Part shown: one piece after another, positions 26,283 to 38,728 of the stretch
Position numbering within the stretch: the first letter of the stretch is position 1
Layout of the letters: each line of letters begins with the position of its first letter
DNA from: Malurus cyaneus samueli
Taxonomy: Eukaryota; Chordata; Aves; Passeriformes; Maluridae
Length of the DNA stretch: 64,000 nt
NCBI GenBank assembly: GCA_009741485.1
Contig: CM019219.1
Location: forward strand, 4,709,527-4,773,526
Direction of reading: 5' to 3'
Translations under genes and position numbers: made by a program
Notes under the pieces: model-generated
What the model was told of the DNA's origin: nothing
What the model saw: only the letters and a program-made list of their open reading frames with translations
Database searches by the model: none

Positions 26283-26307
26283 AAAAAAAAAAAAAAAAAA
26301 AAAAAAA
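26283..26307. repeat. Poly(A) run, 25 bp
   Basis: This is an uninterrupted A run with no recognisable element attached. Confidence 0.95.
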
Positions 26308-27137
26308 CGGGGAAAGCTGAACATTAAAGAGGTCAAATTGACCCTGTTCCAAGCATGGGGAATACCCAGCCTAGCATGAAGACCTGTATCTGCAAGCAGA
26401 GGATTATTCTTTTTAGAACTTTTCCTCAAAAAACTAAAAACATTCCTGGATGGAAAGGAGACTGTAAGTGCTACTGATATTACTGTGCTTGTGGGATTGG
26501 AAGGGGAGGGAGGGAAACTGGGGGTGTGAACACAAGGGTTTGTAGAAGGGGTGTCTGCCCCAGTGACTGCAGCGTGGTTCCTCCACAAAGACAGATAACA
26601 CGAGCCAGCCAATGCTGATGTGGGAAAGGGCAGATCTCTCCCTACAAAAACACCCCAGCCTTGGGGGACAAAAAGGGAGGCATGGGAAGAGCTAGGGTAA
26701 GTTTCTTTATAGACCTGGCAAGTGGAGATTATTCAAACAACATTTGGGTTCTGATTCTGAGCGCTGGATTTCAGCAGTACCCTAAATGAAAGGCACCCCA
26801 GCCTTTAAATTCACTTATTGCCGGATACACCACTGCCCCCAGGCCTTTGAAGAAAGGTACCACCACAAAGCAGGGAAATGGAAAACACTAAAAAAAAATA
26901 AAAGAAATAATAAAAAGTCTGCAGATGTTCTAAATTACTCATTACCAACACCCACAAGCCTCCCCACTCAATCTGTGGGCACTGTAATTTTCATCCTGCT
27001 TCTCCCCTCGGGTTATGTAACGTTCAGCGTATTTACTTTCGCTGAAGTCTGGTAGCAATAGAATTAACCCTGGCCCAGATGATCTTTACATAACGAGGGG
27101 CTGGTGGTGGCCAAGCCACTCACACCCAGCAGCTGAA

Positions 27138-27174
27138 CCACAGCAGAGCCACAGCAGAGCCACAGCAGAGCCAC
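27138..27174. repeat. Short tandem repeat, 11-bp period
   Basis: The unit CCACAGCAGAG occurs three times and is followed by a partial fourth copy. Confidence 0.9.
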
Positions 27175-28480
27175 ACCGTGCCCGTCCCTCGAGCCACCGC
27201 AGCCGCTGAACAACTGCGCTCCCCTCCACCCTCACATTCTCATTTTCCAGTGCTAACGCACAAGAAAGCACAAATAAGCATTTAAAACTGTCACTGCAGC
27301 CTCTCTGAAGAACTTGAGTATTTTACTCCCACTCTTTTTCTTTTTTTTTTTTTAAATAATGCTGAAATGTCCCCACCAGCCGCAGCTGGAAGGGAGAGTT
27401 CATGAAGCGCTACCAAAGCCTCAGCCCATGCAGCAACAGAAACAGGGCAAGGGGGTCAAAAACACAGGAGTTGGGAATTTTGTTTCCAGTCTGGAGAAAG
27501 AAGAATATGAGCTTGAAATGCCAGCAGCTTTGTGTAAGGGAGCTCTGGCTGCTGAGACCTGAGCACAGACCTCGGGACGTGGAAAAACAGTGACAAACCT
27601 CAGTCCTTAAAATGTACAAATGCATAAAGCAGTTCTGTAGGTACAGCCTGGATCCCACTGGCAACGCTGGCCACAGAATAAACATGACAAGGAGGACGTG
27701 ACACTGCACACAAGCAGACATTGCTGCTGCCATAAAGCAGTGCCAGAGAGCAGCGTGCCGGCTCACACCACAAAGTACACACACACTTCATGCACTCGCT
27801 GGGTACAGCACAGCCCACACCTCAAACAGGGACCTTTCAGCCCAAAGGAGGGGTTTGAGGGGCTGCAGGCAATCACAGCGGAGTTAATGGCTAATTTGGG
27901 TTCTGGAACAGCTGGACAAGATACCCCCTTGGATGCTGCTGGGGATGAGCTGGAGAGCACAGGGATAGGAACACAGAATCATGTGAAGGAGCAGCAGGGA
28001 TCCCTGGAAAACCACCCCAGGATCATCAGCTGCAGCACAGGAGCTGGTGGCTGCAAAGGTGAGCTGGCAGGAAGGGGACTCCTGCAGGCAAGGTGAGTCA
28101 ACAGCTTTAAAATGCCAAGCCCTCCATTACAGGAGCGGCAAGGGGGGAGGATTTATTGCAGCTGGCATTTTCTAGAGGAAAATAATTTACCTTAGCCTTT
28201 GAATGTATGATAAATGCACACAGAACTTGCTAGGGAAGAAAAAAAAACCACCCCAAAATGGCGTGAAATATCATGGTATTATCTTTAGGAGAAGATTAGT
28301 TGAGTAAGCCTTCGCTGTTTTGCTCAGGCTGGAAGGTCTGGATGATGCATTAGGAAGCACACTTTTACAATAATTTTCTCCTCAGGCATGACATATAAAT
28401 GTATGTCTAGGATGTGTGCCTATGGATGCCTACCACGCTCACATTATCAACACAATGTACCAAACTCCAGCTTTAGCTTG

Positions 28481-28521
28481 TTTTTCTTCTTTTCTTTTCT
28501 TTTTTTTCCTTTTTTTTTCAG
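28481..28521 (+). repeat. Polypyrimidine tract ending in CAG (acceptor-like)
   Basis: A run of 39 pyrimidines, mostly T, is followed directly by AG and then TGCTGAT. In form this is a strong 3' splice site on the plus strand, antisense to GRK5. On the sense strand it is a polypurine tract. No matching exon or donor is evident. Confidence 0.5.
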
Positions 28522-30231
28522 TGCTGATAATGTCAAGGAGTTGGAGCACTTGGATTCAGCATTACAAGAAGGACTAACCACACTCTCTTTGAGCTGATCT
28601 GGCTTCCTCCTGACAGCCCTCTGAAGTTAATACAAATATGAGCCTCACAAACACTGAAAGGAAGAACATGGAGAGGATCCTAAGCCCCAGATTGAGCTAT
28701 GGAACCCCTCCAGGCTCAGGAATGTTTTGTGCTCCTTCCAGTTACTCAGGCCAGGTCTTTCAGCTGCTGCAAATGAGCAGCAATGGGGCTGCTGTGCCCG
28801 AGCTCCTGTTCCCCATCCTCTCCAAGGAGCAGGCACAGAGCCAGGGTCAGCTCCACCAGCTGCAGCCCCACGGTCCCTCCTGGCCACAAACCCTCCAGAT
28901 GTGCTGAGCAGAAGGAAGGGGAGCCACAAGCACTGCTGCAGACCCAGCAGCAGAACAGAGAATCAACTCCCCGTTCATTTCTTTGCACGTCCCTGAGGGG
29001 TTTAAGCACACACCACCTCCCCATCGGGCAGATCCAGAACTCCTCAAAGCATTTAAACATCAACTTCCCAGGGAGGTCCCCTTAATCTTTGTTTACTCCC
29101 TTTATAAACAGAAAGGTTAAGAGAAATGCCTGTGATCTGACTTTTTGGGAAGGCAGAAGCGAGTTGCTGAGAGGAGCGCTGAAAATGTTCGTGCTCTTCC
29201 CGAAAATAAACAGTCAGGAACATCAGGCTGTCATCTGTCAAGTGAAAAAACAGTGTCAAAACAAAAAAAAAAGGTCATCCCAGGGTCCTCAAGTCCTTCT
29301 CTAGAGATGTGGTAGCATTCAAAGCCTTCCCTGAGCATTGCACACAATTCAAGGATTTCTCTGTAACATACAGAGTTTGGCACACGGTGGACTTCGTGTG
29401 TCAAAGATTCAACAGCACGCAAGTCTCCAAAGAGAAAGGATCAGATGGACACAGGGAAAGCATTAGATGGACAATTAAGATGTTTAGCTTCAGATGTCAG
29501 ACCAAATTCCAAATGAAAACCAGTATCACCAGTACTTTTGCCAAGTATGGCGTATAAAAGTGTGCATCTATATCCACAGCATCCAAAAAAAAAAGGATTG
29601 AAGCCTACAAACATCAAGGCTACAACTGTGTTAATTCTTCCTCTCACTACAGAGATGAAAACACAGGCAAAAATCAAGGGGAAAATACTGGCTTCCTCTG
29701 TATTAGAAGTTTATGAAAATAATCCACAAATATGAAAGGATTTGGAGGGGGGACAAAAACTGTAGAGAAACCTGACTTGCATTTGCAAAGCCTTAAGAAA
29801 TACTTCCAACAACAGAGATCAAACTCTTTCAAAAGAAAGTAAGGCTTCTGACTCTAAAGGAGTTTAAATCCTAGGCATGTTTGGTTTCATTTCATTCAGA
29901 GTTTGTGCCAAGCCACAAAATTTGGGTCTGACCATTTCCCGAAGTTTAGAGCATTTAGAATCCAAAGATTTTGGTTTGGACTCAACACTAATGCCGTTAT
30001 TGTATGGGTCAAATACCTTATTATGATGATAGTAAACATCAAGGGAAAGCTCTCAGGCCAGCCAGGGCTCCCTGTGCCAGCTCATCACCGAAAACCTTCA
30101 CCACACTGGAACGAGGGATGGTGCTGTGGATACCAGAACTGGCCACAAACACTGCAGCACTTACACAGCAGATCAGGGCAGCTGTCTCTGCACCCTAGGC
30201 TATGCAAATTCACAGCAAAAATGGAGCAAAA

Positions 30232-30279
30232 ATTGAGGTGTCACTTGGAACTTGTTATTGAGGTGTCACGTGGAACCTT
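30232..30279. repeat. Direct duplication, 25-bp period
   Basis: ATTGAGGTGTCAC, then T or G, then TGGAAC occurs twice in tandem. Confidence 0.85.
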
Positions 30280-33200
30280 CAAGCTATTGCTGTATTCAAA
30301 CCTGCTCCTGACCCTGTCATTTTTGGCCACCTGCTTTCACAAGTTTCCATTCATAATCTATGCAGATGAAGGCATCTTCCATTCATCTCCCACTGCCTTA
30401 CCAATACTGAGTGGAAGGGAGCAAAGATCATGCACAATTGAGCTGAATTTGAATTAAAGTGCATAAAAACTCCCGGGTGAAGGCTGCCAAACATGGAATG
30501 GCCCTGTTTCCTGCAAGGACATGAACAGGAGAAACAGCTACAAGCAGGGATTGCCAGAAAAATCCTAAGAGAGGTGGGCAAAGCTGAAGAATCACAGCAA
30601 CAACCACATACAGAAGGAAAGACATTTTATTCCTCTGTAGAATAAAGCTTGCCTATGAAGATCTTAAAGCACTTCTTAAAAGGCTGATGATGCATTCACC
30701 CTGGTGAGAAACCGGGTTCATTGCCATTTTTCAACAGAAACAAGAGGCCAAGGTGACAAGAGGCTTGCTACAGGCTCAGCAGGAGACTGATGGAGTCTGG
30801 GCATGAAACAGAGCTGAGCCTCTCACCAGCCCCTTCCCTACACACCAATATCACTGCCCAGGATGAGACCTGACCAACAAATGAAACCACAAAACTGCCA
30901 CTTGCCTCAAAACTCAACAACGAGCACAAACTGTGACTTCTACAGCCTCATCACATGGCTTTAAATTTCATTTTTATGCATTAGCAGGAGTACAGTTTTT
31001 AAGCTTTGCTTTAACTTGGGAAGCTGCAATAAGCTGATTCCGTAGAGGGTCTCTGCCCTCGCGCAGGCAAAGAGCTTGACCTGGCAAGTACAAATGAGGA
31101 CCAGGCTTTGTGTGCAGGAGCAAGCTGTTATGGTTCATTTTAAAACGCTGAAGGAGGCACAGGATGTCTAAGGAAAACATACTGCAGAGCTGAATGAATG
31201 GGACATCAATTTCCTTGACAGAGATGTCCTGCCTGGCTGCTTCGCTCTTCGTGCATTTCTGATCCACAGTTTGGTGCCTTCATTCTGTGATAGTGGGACC
31301 TCTGCCAGGTGTTGCTACAGGCATTCATGGTGAATGGCTTCAAGTGTGAAATCAACCCAGTTTTCTCTCTTTACAGAGTAGGGAACTCTCTTTGTGATCC
31401 AAATAAACCTTGAAGAAGGCTTCAAGCCAACTCCGTCACTGTTTGTTCTTACGTAACTGGACTGGGAACACTCAGTACCCAGAGGTAACAACAATTCTCC
31501 TATATACCTAAAAAACTGCATTTACTTTGAACTTATCAGCAGCAAAAGCCTGTCATCTTTGGACATCATCCACCAGAACTGCCCAAGACAACTTATCTGT
31601 TATTTTTGGGTGCCAACAACAATGGACTTGATATTGTCTGCATTTATCAGAACGGATTTGTTACCCAAGATGCAGATAATAAAAAACAATTCCTCGCCTC
31701 ACGGGTCCAAATATTTTTCTTCTGAACTGAAGTGACTTTTTGTATTTTATTCACACATGAAATTCATGGCTTTAGGAATTCAAAGCAATTTGTTCTCCGG
31801 GGCACAGATGAGCACAGCTGAAACCTGTCCACAGGGATCAGCTTCCACCTTTGCTAGGGTGAGAGCAAACAATGCAGAAGCCACAGTTCCCTCTTGTCTC
31901 CACACTGATCTCATCTCAGAGGGCACCACAACCTAAAGAGCTGTGTCACCCTTGGCACCAGAATCCCAGCCAGGAGCACCTGGAGATTTCCAGCTCGAGC
32001 ACGGAGGGAGTGAGCTCCTCCAGGAGCAGATCCTGCCAGGGTCAGCCCCAGCCCAGACAATGCCGAGGGACCACCAGAGCCAAATCCTCTCCCAGTGCCC
32101 ACCAGGGTCATCCTGACTGCTACAGCCTTGGCCTAAATCCTGGCACCCACTGCTAAAAAATACAGGAGAACTGCGAGCTCTGACACCCAGCCAAAGGGAG
32201 GAGGGCAGAGATGGGCAGAGGCACCTCAGGGGAGATTCACTGATTTAAGAATCCACCTTTGGGGCTGTCAGAAGCACGCAGAGCAAACAAGATTTCCCAT
32301 CAGGGAGTTCTGGTCCAGGGCTTGCTCACAGTAATCCAGAGGAGCTCAGGGATGCCTGGGGCAGACAGAATGCCCTGCAGCAAAGCAGCCCCGATTCCAC
32401 ACCACAGAGAGCGTTTGTTTGCCATGTATCGCAATTCCTCTCCAATTGCTGGTTGGTGTTTTCTCCTCAGCGGCTCACAAAGATCTGATGGGCATCTGTG
32501 AGCAGCTGAGGCAGCACAGGAGTGCAGGGAGAACCATGGCAGGGCAGGCTGTGCTGCTGGAGCTGCTCACAAACCCCTGCCTGCTGCAAGGGCACAGAGG
32601 CAGGGCTGTAACCCCGCTCACCGCCGCGTTCCGCACACGCTGCCCAAACTGCTGGGTGACAGTCAAACACCAGCCCCAGGAGCTTTGACCTGCACAAAGG
32701 GCTTTAAGTTTAAAACTAAATGAAATAAAAACAGCATTTAGCTGCACACACGGCTTGCTACCACCTCTGGTGGCCAAGCCAAAAGTATTAGGTAGAGTTA
32801 ACTTTGGCTGACACCGCAGCATTTACTGTTTAATTTCCTGATACTTAAAAAATAATTTTTTAAAAATATCTGTATCTTGAATATATCTGGGCTGGTGGGA
32901 ACAGCTTCTCATTTCTTTAACAACAGCTGTGTTTTTGAGTTCACATTTCACAGATTTTTCTCCTGCTAAACTCAACTCCATTCAGCAGCACCCACAGCAT
33001 CTTGGCACAAGCCTCCCTCCCTTGGACAAATATGTCACCAGACATTTCTGGCAGGCTGTCCCCTCACAGATAACCAGCATGCCGAGCTAAGAATAGGATT
33101 AGCTGCTTCTCTAGCTACTTTGTCCAGGTGCCTGCAGAGGATCACTTGGTGTGGCTGTGCAGCTTCTCAGAGGGATAAGCCAGCACTGGGCTGCATCTCC

Positions 33201-33684
33201 AGCAAATTATTAGGAAGCCTGTGAAAGCATGCGTGGGTGTTTGGGTCAAACACATCAAAAATCAGTGCTAAGCGTCAGATTTCAGCTGTCCAGTGATCCC
33301 TGGCTAGCAACAAAAAAAAACTTTCCCAAATATTTTATTATGGGACAGTCAAAGCATTACATCTTCCTCAGTCATCTGGCTCTAGTTACTGTCACAAAAA
33401 AAAAAAAAATCCGTATTTGAGAGACCAGTAGTGCAGTCCAAGATGTGACTCTGGTTTAGGCACAACTGCCTACAACTCATAAGTGCCTAATATAATCCAC
33501 GAGCAGTCCAAATTAAGTATGTAATTAAAAAGTAAAATAACTCAGGCAAACAAATTTAGCCTCCGCTGGAGAGCCAGATGTAGTGCAGGTGTGCTCAAAG
33601 GATTGCTGGGCAGTATTTACCATAAAATAGTTACAAGAGGTCCTAAAGCTTTCTGGCCTTTTGCAGCATTCTGCAAGACATCAC

Positions 33685-33711
<27 letters not shown>
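33685..33711. repeat. Poly(T) run, 27 bp
   Basis: This is an uninterrupted T run, i.e. a poly(A) run on the GRK5-sense strand. No retrotransposed gene is recognised beside it. Confidence 0.95.
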
Positions 33712-33715
<4 letters not shown>

Positions 33716-36700
33716 GTGAATGTATTAGGTAGCAGAAGATAAAGGACAATATCACCTGAAGAGACTCGTGTGGGGAAGTAAGGAAAGAGGGGTTTTGTAT
33801 GGGAATTGAGTGTTAAAAATGGCACAAAACAAGGAGGGTGTTATGTACATGTCAGACTGAACCATGAGGCAAATGGAGTGATGGCATTGGCAGAAGAGCT
33901 TGTGGAATTGGAGATAAAAATGTAAGAACCAGAGTTTATCACAGCAAGGCCAGCTGAGAGTCCCAAGAAAGGCTGCAGGAAAGAGAGAGGAACCACAGTC
34001 AGGAAGAAACTGTTGGGAAATCCTGCACAAATTCTGCGTGGTTTCAGCCATTGGTGCAAGGGGATGAATTCTCTACAATTGTCCCTCAGCTGGCTGCATA
34101 TTCCTGTGTCTGCATGCAAAAACAACGTGTGTCATCAAACACAGCATGGAAATGCAGCTATTTGATTGCCCATTTTGATCCTTTTCTGTAACTTCACTTC
34201 CTCTGAGTGCTCTGAAGGAGCTCTGCAGCCTCTCTGCCAACACACTCCGGTGAAACTGGAGAAAATAACTCCAGTTCAAATATCCCTGTGTCAAGTGGAA
34301 GCTTCCTCCCTCTGTGTGCGTGCGAGGACGCAGTTCCCCTCCCATTGTGTGCCGGGGACACCGATTGTCCCCCCGAGCAGCTCCTGGCCACTCTCTGATT
34401 AGGCTCAGCCACCTTATCAGCCTGCCAAGCACGCACAGTCCACATCTCATCACCAAACTCCGTCCTCTTCTTATCCCTGCTCCAGCTTTTATTTCCCTGA
34501 TGGTTTCCTTACGTGTCCGCCCGCTGCTCTCGAGTGGGTTTTGGTGGGGACAGGAGCTCTGTGAGAGGGGAAACAAAGCAAGAACTGAGAATTTGGTGTA
34601 ATTCCTGGCCAGAAAGGCTCCCATGGTGGTGCCACGATGTGGCCAGTGAGGCTCCCCGGGCTGCTGACCACGATAAAGATGTGGCCACAGCTGTTTCCAC
34701 ACGCACAGACTGAAAAACTTGAGGAGGCACCACTTCACACAGCCAAACACACGCAATGAAACAACTCTTTTCAGCAGGTAGGAGGAAGGGATAGAAAAGT
34801 GACCTTTCCCACTAAGAATTACATATTTGCTTTGTTTCCCCGCGAGCCGATTTTTTTCTGGCATCGTGACATGTAAAACATTTTGAACTTTTTGAGGAAA
34901 CTGCTATTAAAGCGCTGAACATTACAGTGAGGGTGCGTTTGAAAAACAGAACAATTAGGCATTTCAAAGTTTATCTAACTTAGTCACTGGTACCTTTCAA
35001 ATTTGTCACCATGAAATACAAACAGCTGGAGGGGGGTGGTTAAATTATTCCTGTATATGAAAATTCTGCGTTTAGGAAGAAGAAACCCCTTGAAAATTTA
35101 TCTTTAAGCCACCTTCCTGCTGCAGTCTAGTGCACACACTGGAAAATGAAAGCTTTCTGAGACAAAGGTAAGGGATTTTAAGCCTCAAGAGCCCTTAGGG
35201 GCTGAGGGTCCAGCAGCCCCCAGAATGCACACAGAGCCACAAAGCTGGCAAAGTGAGAGCAGAACCTGAGTCTCCTGGGGGATTATGTACGTTATGTTCT
35301 TTACTTTCAGTATAGTTCACCATCCCAGCACAGCTTCTCCCCTTGGAAAATTCTGCAGAGCCACTGCCAGTGTTTCAGGCTCTCCAGAAATTCAGGCAGA
35401 CAGAAGAGGAAATTCCATGAAATGTGCAGAAAGTCTGGATGAGGGGTTTCTGCTAGATAACAGGGAAGATGGGGCTGAGCACTTCCCTAAGCAACTGCAT
35501 GAACTACTCAGAGGCATTCAAAGGTTTAAGGTGCTCAGAGGAGGTTTTCTATTGATGTCAAGGGACTGCCTGAACAGAAAAGTAATTGTTAGAAAAGCAC
35601 AGAATTTGAAAGGAAATGAGTTTCACTAAAGGAGAAAATGATCTTCTTCTGAGCTGCTCTATGAGAACAGCAATGGGGAATTCATTATCTCGCTCCTACT
35701 GGGAGGGTTCTGAAGGGTAGGATCCTGCCCTGTTTCATGAAGTCCATGTAAGTGAATCCAACCTGTTTTATTTGAAGCCAAATCACCTCTCCCCCTTTGA
35801 GAACAAAGTGCAGAAGGTTCTTTTGGAATTTTACTCAAAGTCCTGAGGAGCAGAGTACCATGGTGAAGACCCTCCTATTCCTGGAAAGTGAGGCATCTCT
35901 GACCAGAAGTGTTAGGGAGCCCTAGAAATAAATGCCATGATTTCATCACATTGCTGCTCAGCTTCTCAAAACAACAATCCTGAGAGGAGCTGTAGGTGAA
36001 GAAAGGACAGAGGACGTGATGGCATTTTTCTCAGAGGAGCAGGAGAGGACAGAACAGACGTGACAGCCAGGGCTGAGACCTGGTGTACAGCCAGGTCTGC
36101 CAGTGGGGCTATTTTAGCTTGAGAAAGAGAGAGGTGCAGGGGCAACAGCACAGTGTGAACAGCACTGCTCGGAGCTGCCAGGCCTTTTGAACTGCACTGT
36201 TTTTAGGAACTGAGGCAAAAAGCTAAAATGGGGGCAGATAACAGTAAAAGGAGCTGGGACCTGGCTGTTATCTGAGGGGTGAATGTTGTTAAATACAGCT
36301 GGAGGCTGTCGCAAGGAAGAGGAGCTTTGATTCTGGAAGAAGCAAATAATGTGACCATGCATATCCAGAAAAACCTCCCAACAGGTTTAAATAAACACAT
36401 CAACCAAAAAGAAAAAGCAACCAAGAAACCCAGGAAGACTTCGTACCATGTATGGAACCACAAAGGGCTTTAGAGCCTAACATCCAAACTGCGAACCCAA
36501 ATAACTAGGATTTCCAAAGAATCCCATTGCTTTCACTCCCTTTCAATGCTAAAAGTCTTTTCCACCCAGGAAAAGGGATCTATTTATGTTTCATTAGTGC
36601 CAGTTTTGTGTACACCAATAGACTGTGTGTCTATAGGAGAGAGGGGAGTGTGCTATGCAGCTGTGAGCTTTCTTGGCTAATTACTTGTTTTCTCTTTCTG

Positions 36701-37092
36701 AGCAAAATAAATACAACAACAAAATTCATCAGGGCACACCAGCACGTCTATTAAGGCTGTGCATTTTCCATCAGATTCCACTGGTATTTGTCTTAGGGTG
36801 AGGAACCCAGTCTACAGTGCCATTCATAAACAGGAACTGCACAAACACATTTCTTAAACCAAGTAAAATAATACCCATAAAATGGCTTGGCACGAAGCAA
36901 TGTAGGGCTCCATGATGCCAAAATGCCAGTTAAACTGATGTAAAAGTATTTAAGAAAGAATTGCCTCGGCAGCATCAGCAGCAGCAAAATATTTTGTCCT
37001 AAGCCCGAGAGCCTGTTATTTACATATCCCCCAAGCTGAAAGGTTTTATAGGACACCACAGACTGAGTTGGGTAACTTACTTTTTGGGGATT

Positions 37093-37109
37093 AAAAAAAA
37101 AAAAAAAAA
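37093..37109. repeat. Poly(A) run, 17 bp
   Basis: This is an uninterrupted A run. Confidence 0.9.
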
Positions 37110-38700
37110 GTTTATTTCAGCATCAGTTTTGGTAATGAGAAATGTTCCATGTTCTGAGAATGCTTCTGGAGTTCGAAACTCCTAAAACACATTAAAAATG
37201 TGATTTTAAAACAGAAATGTTGCAACATTTAATACCCTCAAGCTTAACAACACCCTGGGCAGCAGCTGAATTGCAAAGTTTTACAAGATGAAACAAAAGA
37301 AAGTTTTCATAAATGATTTGCAAGCACCAGCCTTCTAAATCACAGCCTGTAGCACGGTGTACTTGCACTAAGTAATAACAGACACTTCAGATCCCAGGCT
37401 GCCAACTGGCAAAACCCACTGGTGTTCATATACTTTGGAAACAGGTCCCAGACTAGACCTTAAAGCAGACTGACTTGGGGATGATTGCCTAATGACAAAG
37501 ATTTAAGATGAATTTTTGAAATTCTTACAGGTTTTGGTCACCTTTCAGGGGCGGTCTCTGAAGCCACACTTGCTCTACTCTGAACCAAGATGAACCATTC
37601 TCATGTACACGCTCCCCTTTGCATAAAGGTTTGGGGAATAAAGTCATATTCATAGGTGAAAATTAAATATCTTTAATAACCTGTCCATACACCAGTCATT
37701 TTCCTTTGCAGGAAAGAACATTGTCCCCGAGTGTTTGAAGAAAGTTATAAATCAGGAAACACAAATGGAAATACTTTCCATATGCTTAATTTTACACTGT
37801 AATTATTCATTAACAAAGTCTACAGCTCCACGTTGTTGCACTTATGGGAGTTCAAACACTATTCTTACTATTCCAAATACGTTACTCAGTTTGCTGCAAA
37901 GTGCAGACATTTATTAGCTCCACATTTCCCTGGCAGCAGTCATTGCTGGGAGCCATTCACTCACAGGAGATCACAGGGAGGCACCTGCGTGGATGTGAAG
38001 CTCAGCCAAACCCCAATGCTGCTAAACTGCCCCAAAACCTTCCCTCCACCGAAAAGAGCAGCTTGCAAATAAATCTCACTATGGCCACGAGGTTTTTTTT
38101 TTTTGATGCATGCTGGTATTTGAGACAGCCTCAGGGAAGGCAGTGAGGCACAAGTGGCACCAAGCAGCAGCTGATTTAGCCAGAGGGAGCCCCACTCACT
38201 GCTCGGAGCGCTGGCACAAACCACCCAACGCTTCCAGACAGGGAACACGTGGAGTCTTGACTTTTATCATCTGGGAACAAAGGCCCCAGGATTTTCTCTT
38301 CCTTCTTTCTATTCCTTCCCCTGAGAAGCTGTGGTTTCCCACAAACAGTTACTTCTCCAACGCCTTCCAGAGCAGTTCTTTCGTTTTTATTGTCAATGGT
38401 TTTGTTGATGCAATCGAGGATTTGAATCCCACTGCTGTCAGATGGGGTGGGCAGCACGTTCTGCCTCAATTCCCCTGGGAGTTCAACAGGTAGCCACAGT
38501 ACAGCAGGAGCTCTCGTTTTCCACTGTATTTTACTGCACTTGTACTTTGGAACATCTCAGATCTTAATCTGCTTGGGTAAATTGTTTGGAGGAAACCAAC
38601 AGCCCTAGAACCGACACACTTTTTTTCCCCTCAAGGCAGCTATGGCAAAATGCTTTCCCAGCTGCAGAATTATTTGCAATTCCAAATTCTTGTCTGCAAT

Positions 38701-38728
38701 TTCAAATTCTTATTGGCAAGAATTTGAA
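38701..38728. repeat. Perfect inverted repeat (11-bp arms, 6-base loop)
   Basis: TTCAAATTCTT (38701-38711) and AAGAATTTGAA (38718-38728) are exact reverse complements around ATTGGC. A near copy of the left arm lies 20 bp upstream (about 38675-38692), so the left arm belongs to a short tandem duplication. Confidence 0.85.

Larger units (their letters stand above)
26308..33684. other. Non-coding intronic stretch
   Basis: No gene recognised. A modest CpG cluster lies at 26990-27230 next to the 11-bp repeat, and another at about 32610-32645. The acceptor-like pyrimidine tract is at 28481. The rest shows nothing I can name. Confidence 0.6.
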
